A stretch of 6,115 nt of DNA from an uncultured Oscillospiraceae bacterium (GTDB taxonomy: Bacteria > Bacillota > Clostridia > Oscillospirales > Oscillospiraceae), in the NCBI GenBank assembly GCA_944385065.1, contig CALWVX010000104.1, positions 1 through 6,115 on the forward strand, written 5' to 3'. Positions 1-4,824 of the stretch are shown piece after piece (positions within the stretch are counted from its first letter, which is position 1; each line of letters opens with the position of its first letter). The translations under genes were made by a program, and so were the position numbers. The notes under the pieces were generated by a model. That model saw only the letters and a list, made by a program, of their open reading frames with translations. It did no database searches and was not told the origin of the DNA.

Positions 1-387
1 GGGCTGGAGGACCGGATGCGCCAGCCGGTGGGCCTGCTGTCCGGCGGACAGCGCCAGGCCCTGACCCTGCTCATGGCCACCATGAACCCGCCCAAGCTGC
101 TCCTGCTGGACGAGCACACGGCGGCCCTGGACCCGGGGACGGCGGAGAAGGTGCTGAAGATCACCCGGGATGTGGTGTCTCAGAACCAGATCACCACCCT
201 GATGGTCACCCACAACATGAAAAACGCCCTGGAGCTGGGCAACCGCACCCTGATGATGGACAACGGGAACATCGTCCTGGACGTCCGGGGGGAGGAGCGC
301 CGGGGCATGACGGTCAACGACCTGCTGGAGCGGTTCCGCTCCGGGGCCGGGAAGGATCTGGACAACGACCGGATTCTGCTGTCCTGA
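1..387 (+). CDS. ABC transporter ATP-binding protein, C-terminal part (TrpXYZ/COG1101-like)
   Basis: The frame is open from base 1, so the N-terminal half with Walker A lies outside the window. The 128 visible residues hold the ABC signature LSGGQ (about residues 14-18), Walker B followed by the D-loop (LLLLDEHTAALDP, about 34-46) and the H-loop histidine in MVTHNMKNA (about 69-71). This is the ATP-hydrolysing subunit of an importer and acts at the inner face of the membrane. The DEHTAALDP form, with His where most ABC ATPases have Pro, is typical of the uncharacterised COG1101 ATPases that accompany TrpX-like substrate-binding proteins and a permease. The specific substrate is an inference. 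The gene ends with TGA at 385-387, and a strong terminator 15 bases later suggests it is the last gene of its operon. Confidence 0.93.
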   Translation, partial: GLEDRMRQPVGLLSGGQRQALTLLMATMNPPKLLLLDEHTAALDPGTAEKVLKITRDVVSQNQITTLMVTHNMKNALELGNRTLMMDNGNIVLDVRGEERRGMTVNDLLERFRSGAGKDLDNDRILLS

Positions 388-401
388 CAGACGCATAAGA
401 G

Positions 402-440
402 GGGCCGCCGCGCATCTGCGCGGCGGCCCAAAATTTTTTT
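402..440 (+). terminator. Intrinsic terminator after the ABC ATPase gene
   Basis: A perfect 12-bp G+C stem (402-413 pairs with 418-429) closes an ATCT loop. It is followed by AAAA and seven T (434-440). This is a textbook Rho-independent terminator and isolates the ABC operon from the sigma factor gene. Confidence 0.93.
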
Positions 441-449
441 GCCCGGGGT

Positions 450-490
450 GGGATTTTTCGTCCCGCTGGGGGATATTCCTTATGAAAGGC
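450..490 (+). promoter_or_regulatory. Possible promoter region of the sigma/anti-sigma pair
   Basis: Between the terminator and the ribosome binding site lies GGGATTTTTCGTCCC (450-464), an imperfect dyad. Its GGATTTTT part loosely resembles the GGAAC-TTTT type of ECF -35 element. An A+T-rich ATATTCCTTATGAA (473-486) follows. ECF sigma genes are often self-activated, so this is the natural place for such a promoter. No convincing -35/-10 pair can be fixed by eye. Confidence 0.25.
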
Positions 491-523
491 CTTTCCGATC
501 AAGTTCCAAGGAGGTGAACAGCC

Positions 524-1039
524 GTGACACAGGAGGCGTTCGGCCGGGCGGCCCGGACCTATGGGGACACCGTCTACCGGGTGGCCCTCCACGCCCTGAA
601 AAACCGGGAGGACGCGGAGGACGTGACCCAGACGGTGCTGCTCCGGCTGTGGGAATCAGGCAGAGAGTTTGAAAGCGAGGAGCACCTGAAGCACTGGCTG
701 CTGCGGGTGTCGGTGAACGAGAGCCGCAAGGTGCTGCGCTCCCTCTGGCGGCGGACCCGCGTCCCCCTGGAGGAGTGGCGGGACGGCCCCGCCCCGGAGG
801 ACGGGGCGCGGGCCGAGGTGCTCCGGGCCGTGATGGGGCTGGAGACCCGATACCGGCTGGCCGTCTGTCTCTACTACTACGAGGGGTGCACGGTGGCCCA
901 GGTGGCCGCCGCCCTCCGGGCCAATCCGTCCACCGTTCAGACCTGGCTGCTCCGGGCCCGGGAGCGGCTGAAAAAAGCGCTGTCCGACGAGGAAGAAGAG
1001 GAGGGACACAGGTATGTTCGACCCCAGATTGTACCGTGA
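524..1039 (+). CDS. ECF-family RNA polymerase sigma factor
   Basis: A 171-residue sigma-70 family protein of the extracytoplasmic function type, which directs RNA polymerase to a dedicated promoter set. Region 2 covers about residues 8-77, with DAEDVTQTVLLRLW (30-43) and the promoter-melting/-10 part WLLRVSVNESRKVLRSLWRR (58-77). A short linker (78-100) leads to region 4, whose helix-turn-helix for -35 recognition lies at about 120-151. There are no sigma regions 1 or 3, and the length is normal for ECF factors. The GTG start is chosen because AAGGAGGTGA (508-517) lies 6 bases upstream. A run of six acidic residues (155-160) precedes a short tail. The last 26 bases overlap the next gene, the usual arrangement for a sigma factor and its cognate anti-sigma factor. 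Confidence 0.93.
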   Translation: MTQEAFGRAARTYGDTVYRVALHALKNREDAEDVTQTVLLRLWESGREFESEEHLKHWLLRVSVNESRKVLRSLWRRTRVPLEEWRDGPAPEDGARAEVLRAVMGLETRYRLAVCLYYYEGCTVAQVAAALRANPSTVQTWLLRARERLKKALSDEEEEEGHRYVRPQIVP

Positions 1040-1667
1040 GGCATGCGGGGAGCTGCACGTCTCCCCCGAGAAAATAGAGGAGGTTATTTCCATGACGGAA
1101 CAGAAGAAACAAACGCGCCGCCCGTTTCGCGCCGCCCTGGTGGCCGCCGCCGCGGTGGCCCTGATGGCCGTGGGCGTCAGCGCCGCCAACCCGGATATGC
1201 TGGAGGGAATCACCCTGCGCATCGCCACGGTGTTCCAGGTGGGCGAGCTGCGCCAGGACATGACCGCCGAGGGGGGCGCGGCCATTACCGCGCTGGAGAT
1301 CCCCGAGGCCCGTCTGGAGGACCGGGACGGCCGGGCCGTCCTGCTGGTCATGGGTGAGGAGATCGACGTCACCGCCGACCTGGAGCGGGACGGCCGGTAC
1401 GAGTACCGCTACGCCGACGAGGGCGCCGAGCTCACCGTGCTGGTGGAGGGCTCTCTGGAGGACTGGACCATGACCACCAGCGTGGGTGTTCCCGGCGAGG
1501 AGACGGGAGTCGCGGTTGTGACCACCCGGGAGGAGCAGGAGCGGGGCCCCGGGGGAGCGGCCTATGCCATGTCGGGGGATCTGGACGCCCTGGAGGGGGG
1601 CCGGACTTCGACCGGGGAGGCGGACGCCGCGGCGTCCGCCCGCCCTGCGGGGGTTACCCCGGACTGA
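1014..1667 (+). CDS. Putative transmembrane anti-sigma factor
   Basis: A 217-residue protein with one predicted membrane segment at about 40-58, after the basic stretch KKQTRRPFR. This implies a cytoplasmic N-terminus of about 39 residues and a 160-residue extracytoplasmic domain. The N-terminal segment (YREACGELHVSPEKIEEVI) resembles the short cytoplasmic helix of clostridial anti-sigma factors, which would hold the sigma factor at the membrane. The outer domain is rich in Asp, Glu and beta-prone stretches (e.g. GRAVLLVMGEEIDVTADLE), and the last 35 residues look disordered. I recognise no named domain there. The start at 1014 has AGGAGGG at 999-1005 and lies inside the sigma gene, so translation is probably coupled. 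A second in-frame ATG at 1092 has GGAGG at 1079-1083 and would remove the cytoplasmic segment. The function rests mainly on gene order and topology. Confidence 0.75.
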   Translation: MFDPRLYREACGELHVSPEKIEEVISMTEQKKQTRRPFRAALVAAAAVALMAVGVSAANPDMLEGITLRIATVFQVGELRQDMTAEGGAAITALEIPEARLEDRDGRAVLLVMGEEIDVTADLERDGRYEYRYADEGAELTVLVEGSLEDWTMTTSVGVPGEETGVAVVTTREEQERGPGGAAYAMSGDLDALEGGRTSTGEADAAASARPAGVTPD

Positions 1668-1687
1668 GGCCGGAACGCCGAACAACA

Positions 1688-1722
1688 GACCCGCCGCGCG
1701 GTCCGCGCGGCGGGTCTTGTTT
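1688..1722. terminator. Shared terminator between convergent operons
   Basis: A 13-bp perfect stem (1688-1700 with 1704-1716) has a 3-base loop. On the + strand it is followed by TTGTTTA. On the - strand it is followed by TGTTGTT (1687-1681). It lies between the anti-sigma stop (1667) and the stop of the convergent - strand operon (1721), so it can serve both directions. The U-tracts are interrupted, so efficiency is uncertain. Confidence 0.75.
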
Positions 1723-2101
1723 ATCCGGTCTGGGGCCGGTCCAGCTTCCGCAGTTTGGCCCACAGCTCCGCCTTGTGCTCGTCCAGCTTCCGCACCGCCC
1801 GCAGCTCCCCCAGCACCACCAGCAGCAGGGCGGTGAGGGCGGGCTCGGGGAACTGGAAGTGCCGGTAGAGCAGAAAGGCGATCCCCGCCACGGCCAGCAG
1901 GGGAATGGTGTAGAAGACAAAAAACAGGGCGGTGTACTTCCTGTTGGGCATGGTGCGGAAGTACTGCTCCCACTTGTCCCCGTCCATATGGTGGACCTTG
2001 AATTTCAGCCACACCGCCCCCAGCAGCAGGGGGACGGACAGCAGGACGGCCAGCTTCTCCAGGGCGTAGAAGAGGATGACGGCGTTCACCAGTCTGCCCA
2101 T
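1721..2101 (-). CDS. Small multi-pass membrane protein (hypothetical), last gene of the XRE operon
   Basis: A 126-residue hydrophobic protein that I do not recognise as a named family. Membrane segments are likely at about residues 9-33 and 56-79, with a third hydrophobic stretch at about 86-98. A polar loop (34-55, containing HHMDGDKWEQYFRTMPNRK) lies between the first two. The C-terminal 25 residues are charged and helical (LDEHKAELWAKLRKLDR), probably cytoplasmic. The ATG at 2101 shares one base with the stop of the preceding gene (TGATG), and a G-rich ribosome binding sequence (AGGGGGTG) precedes it, so translational coupling is likely. An upstream in-frame start at 2134 would add 11 residues inside the preceding gene and is less likely. 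The protein is probably co-regulated by the XRE protein at the head of the operon. Confidence 0.8.
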   Translation of the reverse strand: MGRLVNAVILFYALEKLAVLLSVPLLLGAVWLKFKVHHMDGDKWEQYFRTMPNRKYTALFFVFYTIPLLAVAGIAFLLYRHFQFPEPALTALLLVVLGELRAVRKLDEHKAELWAKLRKLDRPQTG

Positions 2102-2409
2102 CACGCCACCCCCTGACCGCCGAAGGCGAACCACAGCAGCAGGCCCGCCGCGGCCGCCCCCAGCAGGAGGGCCACATACCGGAAGGGGCGCTCCTCATAC
2201 TGCTGCCCCCGGTACCAGCAGCCCGCCGCCATCCCCAGCAGGAGCAGGGCCAGTCCGCCCATCCAGGCGCTGTTGCCCTTCAAAATGCACAGGATGGTGA
2301 ACAGCTCGGCGCAGCCGGCCAGCAGGTCCAGGGCCTTCCCCTTGGACAGCAGGTCGATCTCCCGGTCCCGCTCGTCATACACCGGACGGCGGGGCTTTTG
2401 TTCTTCCAT
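2101..2409 (-). CDS. Small membrane protein with N-terminal YDER motif (hypothetical)
   Basis: A 102-residue protein. A charged N-terminal segment, PVYDERDREIDLLSKGKALD (9-28), leads into three predicted membrane helices at about 27-43, 47-65 and 76-97. Short YDER-headed membrane proteins of this shape occur next to XRE regulators in clostridia, and it recalls the DUF6442-type layout, but I cannot confirm a family. The ATG at 2409 is preferred over the in-frame ATG at 2439 because AAGGAGGG (2424-2417) lies 7 bases upstream. The longer form would overlap the preceding gene and add KEGPP-type residues of no clear value. It starts 13 bases after the end of the preceding gene and shares its stop with the next gene's start. 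Confidence 0.82.
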   Translation of the reverse strand: MEEQKPRRPVYDERDREIDLLSKGKALDLLAGCAELFTILCILKGNSAWMGGLALLLLGMAAGCWYRGQQYEERPFRYVALLLGAAAAGLLLWFAFGGQGVA

Positions 2410-2422
2410 GGGGGGACCCTCC

Positions 2423-2854
2423 TTATACGCGCTTCTCATAGTGGACCGCCGCGGCGGCAGACACCACCGCCTCCAGGGTGATCTCCAGTCCGGCGAACAG
2501 GAACAGGCAGCCGAACACCAGGTTTTCGGTAAAGGCGTAGGCCAGCAGGCCCAGCACCATGGCCGCCAGCCGGATATAGCCCGTCACCCGCAGGGTGAGG
2601 GAGCTGGTCTTCAGGCGCACCAGACAGCTGCGCTCGTCCAGCTCCTCGATCCGGTCCTCCCGGGCAGCCCTGCGGGAGAAGGCCCGGACCAGACAGGTCA
2701 GGCCGATGGCCAGCATGATCAGGGACAGGACCACCGACTTGATCTGCTGGGGCAGAAACGCGTGGGCGTCCGCCGCGTCCCGGTACAGGCAGAAGGCCCC
2801 GGCGGCGGTCCACAGCAGGCCGATGACCAGCCCTTTCTTGTTATAAATCTTCAT
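2423..2854 (-). CDS. Four-helix membrane protein (DUF2178-like), partner of the XRE regulator
   Basis: A 143-residue integral membrane protein with four predicted helices: about residues 8-24, 39-59, 93-108 and 111-135. The cytoplasmic loop between helices 2 and 3 holds EELDERSCLVRLKTSSLTLR (70-89). The DERxxLVxxK pattern resembles DUF2178-type membrane proteins, which are often encoded next to small XRE regulators in Firmicutes. That assignment is from memory. The ATG at 2854 lies 14 bases inside the end of the XRE gene, with GGAGG a few bases upstream, so the two are almost certainly co-transcribed and co-translated. In such pairs the membrane protein may act with or against the repressor, but nothing in the sequence shows a molecular activity. 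Confidence 0.82.
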   Translation of the reverse strand: MKIYNKKGLVIGLLWTAAGAFCLYRDAADAHAFLPQQIKSVVLSLIMLAIGLTCLVRAFSRRAAREDRIEELDERSCLVRLKTSSLTLRVTGYIRLAAMVLGLLAYAFTENLVFGCLFLFAGLEITLEAVVSAAAAVHYEKRV

Positions 2855-3071
2855 ACTGCTGATCCTCCAATGCTTTGTTTTCCTCCAGACAGCACAGCTC
2901 CTCCATGCTCACCCCCAGGACCAGTGCCAGCCGGTAGGCCAGCATCAGAGAGGGGTTGTACTGCTCCTTTTCAATGGAGATGATGGTGCGGGAGGACACA
3001 TGGACCAGATCGGCCAGCTGCTGCTGGGTCAGGCCGGCGGCGGTGCGCAGCGCCTTGACCTTGTTTTTCAT
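2841..3071 (-). CDS. XRE-family (Cro/CI-type) transcriptional regulator
   Basis: A 76-residue protein that is nearly all helix-turn-helix domain. MKNKVKALRTAAGLTQQQLA (1-20) gives helices 1 and 2, VSSRTIISIEKEQYNPSL (about 27-44) the recognition helix and turn, and LALVLGVSMEELCCLEE (about 50-66) the final helices. It belongs to the very short YozG-like group that binds operator DNA as a dimer, and it is probably autoregulatory. The ATG at 3071 is chosen because AAGGGGGT (3088-3081) is well spaced from it. A GTG at 3080 in the same frame would overlap that site. It heads a four-gene - strand operon of small membrane proteins. Just upstream is the C-free repeat tract 3085-3170, which would form its mRNA leader. 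Confidence 0.93.
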   Translation of the reverse strand: MKNKVKALRTAAGLTQQQLADLVHVSSRTIISIEKEQYNPSLMLAYRLALVLGVSMEELCCLEENKALEDQQYEDL

Positions 3072-3084
3072 GGGCGGCACCCCC

Positions 3085-3213
3085 TTGGTGAGAGTGGAGA
3101 GTTGAGAGTGAAGAGTGAAGAGAAGATAGGAGATAGGAGATAGGAGTTAGAAATTAGGAATTATTGGGGTCCCCGGCGAAGTCTTCCCCCTAGGGAAAGA
3201 TTTTTGCGTGGGG
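3085..3213. repeat. Composite interspersed repeat, copy 1 (C-free purine-rich tract plus GGGGTCCCC module)
   Basis: 3085-3170 contains no C at all on the + strand. It is built of short units: AGAGTGGAGAGTTGAGAGT (3091-3109), AGAGTGAAG, then GATAGGA repeated three times (3125-3145). GGGGTCCCCGGCGAAG (3166-3181) and TTTTGCGTGGGG (3202-3213) follow. The same order of parts recurs at 5778-5890, and part of it at 5963-5994. The 19-mer at 3091-3109 is identical to 5793-5811. No coding potential is credible here. Confidence 0.85.
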
Positions 3214-3611
3214 CGCGACGGATGAGGCGTCGCTCTGTCCTTGCGCCTGCCGAGACCGCCAGGCACCACGAAATACGCACCTTGTAGGGCGCGGCCTCCC
3301 GGACGCGCCGATGTAGGGCGAGGGTTTGCACGCCACCCCAGCCTTCCCCTTTAGGGGAAGGTGGCACGGCCGGAGGCCGTGACGGATGAGGCGCTACTCC
3401 GTCGCCTGGCCCCCGGCCCCCTCTGACGAGGGCCGACTCCCCTTGTCAAGGGGAGATGTCGCGCAGCGACAGAGGGGATAGGGAAATGGCGAGCGAAGCG
3501 AGACTGGGGGAGAGAAGTCGGACCGGGATCGCTGCGGGACGCACATGGTGCGCCCGATCTCTCCCTCCGCCGCGGCTTGTGCCGCGCCACCTCCCTCGTC
3601 AGAGGGAGGCT
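3214..3611. repeat. Cluster of modular palindromic repeats
   Basis: This gene-free stretch is a patchwork of short hairpins joined by recurring linkers. Hairpins: 3288-3293/3304-3309; 3342-3349/3354-3361; 3365-3371/3375-3381; 3419-3423/3428-3432; 3437-3444/3448-3455; 3457-3462/3466-3471; 3540-3544/3548-3552; 3571-3576/3581-3586; 3590-3597/3602-3609. Recurring linkers: GACGGATGAGGCG at 3217-3229 and 3381-3393; TGTAGGGCG at 3283-3291 and 3312-3320; TCTCTCCCTCCG at 3558-3569 (again at 6075-6086). Modules occur in both orientations. Reading frames across it are open only because of base composition. No transposase is present, so this looks like a REP/MITE-type cluster. Confidence 0.85.
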
Positions 3612-3634
3612 TTAGGTGTGCGCCTGCCCGGAAC

Positions 3635-3666
3635 ATGAAGCAAACTTCACATGAAGCTTACTTCAC
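3635..3666. repeat. Two tandem 16-bp units, each a TGAAG-N4-CTTCA dyad
   Basis: ATGAAGCAAACTTCAC (3635-3650) is followed directly by ATGAAGCTTACTTCAC (3651-3666). The two differ only at two central bases. Each contains the perfect inverted repeat TGAAG/CTTCA with a 4-base spacer. They could be a double operator for the downstream deacetylase gene, or another palindromic repeat module continuing the cluster just upstream. Confidence 0.85.
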
Positions 3667-3674
3667 ATTATACA
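3646..3674 (+). promoter_or_regulatory. Candidate sigma-A promoter of the polysaccharide deacetylase gene
   Basis: TTCACA (3646-3651, five of six matches to TTGACA) is followed after 17 bp by TATACA (3669-3674, four of six matches to TATAAT). The second TGAAG/CTTCA dyad lies wholly in the spacer and the first overlaps the -35, as expected for a repressor-controlled promoter. It would give a leader of about 95 bases before the GTG at 3776. The hexamers are partly made of repeat sequence, so a chance match is possible. Confidence 0.4.
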
Positions 3675-3775
3675 CGCCGGACGGCTCCTGTCAAGCCCCC
3701 GGAAAAACATTTTTTTCAAGGGAACAAACTGCCGCCGCCGGCGCATACTGGAGGGGAGAGAAAGGGGGCGCGGTC

Positions 3776-4507
3776 GTGACGTGGAAAAAAACGGCGGCGG
3801 CGGTCTGCCTGCTGGCCGCTGTGGCCGCTCTGCCCGCCCCCGCCCCGCGGTGGACGGCGGCGGATGCGGCGGTTCCGCTGGAGGTGGAGAGCCGTCCGCC
3901 TCTGGTGGCCCTCACCTTTGACGACGGCCCCCGGGGGGACACCACCGGGGCGCTGCTGGACGGGCTGGCCCTGCGGGAGGTGCCCGCCACCTTCTTCCTG
4001 GTGGGTAGCCGATTGGAGGGCCGGGAGGAGCTGGTGGCGCGCATGGCGGCGGAGGGCCACCAGGTGGGGGTGCACACCTATGACCACACGGCCCTGACCG
4101 GCCTGTCCCGCCGGGACTACGACGCCCAGGTGGGCAAGACCCGGGCCGCCCTGGCGGCCATTCTGGGGGACGGGGACTTCTGGCTGCGGCCCCCCTACGG
4201 GATGACGGATGACGCCGCCTGCCTGTGGGCGGGCAGCCCGGTGATCCTGTGGTCGGTGGACCCGGAGGACTGGCGGGACCAGGACGTGGAGCGGATCGTG
4301 GGGGAGGTGGTGGAGCATGTGGAGGACGGGTCGATCATCCTGCTGCACGACATTTACCCCAGCTCGGTTCAGGCCGCTTTGCAGGTAGTGGACATCCTGC
4401 TGGAGCGGGGCTGCTGCTTCGTCACGGTGGAGCAGCTGATGGAGCGGCGGGGGGTGGAGCCGGAGGCGGGGAGGGTGTACCGGCGGTTTCCCCCGGCGTG
4501 CCAATGA
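3776..4507 (+). CDS. Exported polysaccharide deacetylase (NodB domain, carbohydrate esterase 4)
   Basis: A 243-residue protein that removes N- or O-acetyl groups from peptidoglycan or other surface polysaccharide, using a metal-dependent NodB fold. A basic N-terminus (VTWKK) and hydrophobic stretch (7-19) form a signal peptide or anchor, so it should act outside the membrane. All five CE4 motifs are present: LTFDDGP (46-52; catalytic and metal Asp 49/50), HTYDH (100-104; metal His), RPPYG (138-142), the Trp motif VDPEDW (161-166) and LLHDIY (189-194; His 191). The family is often called PgdA/PdaA-like, but the substrate cannot be told from sequence. The GTG at 3776 fits AAAGGGGG (3761-3768), 7 bases upstream, and puts the signal peptide at the start. 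The frame is also open upstream to 3545, but through repeat DNA. The next gene has its own promoter. Confidence 0.93.
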   Translation: MTWKKTAAAVCLLAAVAALPAPAPRWTAADAAVPLEVESRPPLVALTFDDGPRGDTTGALLDGLALREVPATFFLVGSRLEGREELVARMAAEGHQVGVHTYDHTALTGLSRRDYDAQVGKTRAALAAILGDGDFWLRPPYGMTDDAACLWAGSPVILWSVDPEDWRDQDVERIVGEVVEHVEDGSIILLHDIYPSSVQAALQVVDILLERGCCFVTVEQLMERRGVEPEAGRVYRRFPPACQ

Positions 4508-4535
4508 GGCGGGCGGAGAAATTTTACAAAAATGA

Positions 4536-4564
4536 TTGTAATTTCCGCCGGAATCATGTAAACT
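4536..4564 (+). promoter_or_regulatory. Promoter of the 56-residue membrane protein gene
   Basis: TTGTAA (4536-4541) and TAAACT (4559-4564), preceded by TG, are 17 bp apart, a good sigma-A layout in an A+T-rich island within G+C-rich DNA. The spacer contains the palindrome TTCCGCCGGAA (4543-4553). ATGATT (4532-4537) and AATCAT (4552-4557) form a wider inverted repeat, which could be an operator. Confidence 0.6.
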
Positions 4565-4600
4565 AGGGACAAGAGCTCAAAACAGAAGGAGGAACCTGTT

Positions 4601-4771
4601 ATGAAGATCGCCCGTTTCGTGCTGAAAGTGGTGGCTCTGTCTCTGACCATTGCCGCGCTGGCCTGCGCCGTGGTGGCCTATTGGAATGAGCTGACCGAGC
4701 TGTGCAGCTGCGCCAAGAACAAGCTCACCCGTACGGCCGGCAGCTCGGAGTACGACGACTACGAGGAGTAA
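4601..4771 (+). CDS. 56-residue single-pass membrane protein (hypothetical)
   Basis: A short but convincing gene: AAGGAGG (4586-4592) lies 8 bases before the ATG and a recognisable promoter lies upstream. The protein has a short basic N-terminus (MKIAR), one membrane helix (about residues 6-27), a middle segment with CSC (34-36) and basic residues, and a Tyr/Asp/Glu-rich acidic end (EYDDYEE, 50-56). Charge distribution suggests the N-terminus is inside and the acidic tail may be outside, but this is weak. Short proteins of this pattern are familiar from Oscillospiraceae genomes; I know no function. The two Cys two residues apart (34 and 36) could bind metal or form disulphides. It is a single-gene unit followed by a hairpin. 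Confidence 0.82.
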   Translation: MKIARFVLKVVALSLTIAALACAVVAYWNELTELCSCAKNKLTRTAGSSEYDDYEE

Positions 4772-4786
4772 GCCGCCAGCCAGTCT

Positions 4787-4819
4787 CAGCGCGCCGCCGG
4801 ATTGTCCGGCGGCGCGCTG
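4787..4819. repeat. Terminator-like hairpin without a T-tract (copy 1 of a 30-nt palindrome)
   Basis: A perfect 15-bp G+C-rich stem (4787-4801 with 4805-4819) has a TTG loop, 15 bases after the stop of the 56-residue gene. It is followed by GTATCGTCG and not by T residues, so on its own it is not an intrinsic terminator. Bases 4788-4817 are identical to 5126-5155, where a T-tract does follow. Confidence 0.9.
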
Positions 4820-4824
4820 GTATC

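Noticed and set aside
480..2198. A 572-codon open frame on the - strand
   Set aside because: It runs antisense to the sigma and anti-sigma genes and through the end of the - strand operon in another frame. Its composition is Pro/Arg/Gly-rich, as expected from G+C-rich shadow frames, and it has no family motif.
3214..3611. Possible CRISPR array
   Set aside because: Hairpins and linkers recur, but there are no regular spacers of even length, the modules occur in both orientations with different stems, and no cas gene is present.
3161..3638. Several short open frames (60-80 codons) on both strands in the repeat cluster
   Set aside because: They cross palindromic repeats, lack ribosome binding sites and have low-complexity composition. 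Such repeat-derived frames are common annotation artefacts in this type of genome.
3545..3775. N-terminal extension of the polysaccharide deacetylase by 77 codons
   Set aside because: The extension is encoded by repeat DNA, the tandem dyads and the candidate promoter. The GTG at 3776 has a good ribosome binding site and puts the signal peptide at the N-terminus.
3716..4504. A 262-codon - strand frame opposite the deacetylase gene
   Set aside because: It is the antisense shadow of a gene with complete catalytic motifs, and is rich in His, Gln and Arg.
4521..4562. Operator of the BlaI/CopY type (TACA...TGTA half-sites)
   Set aside because: TTACA and TGTAA are present, but the half-sites are separated by 8 bases, not the 2-3 expected for that family, and no such regulator lies nearby.
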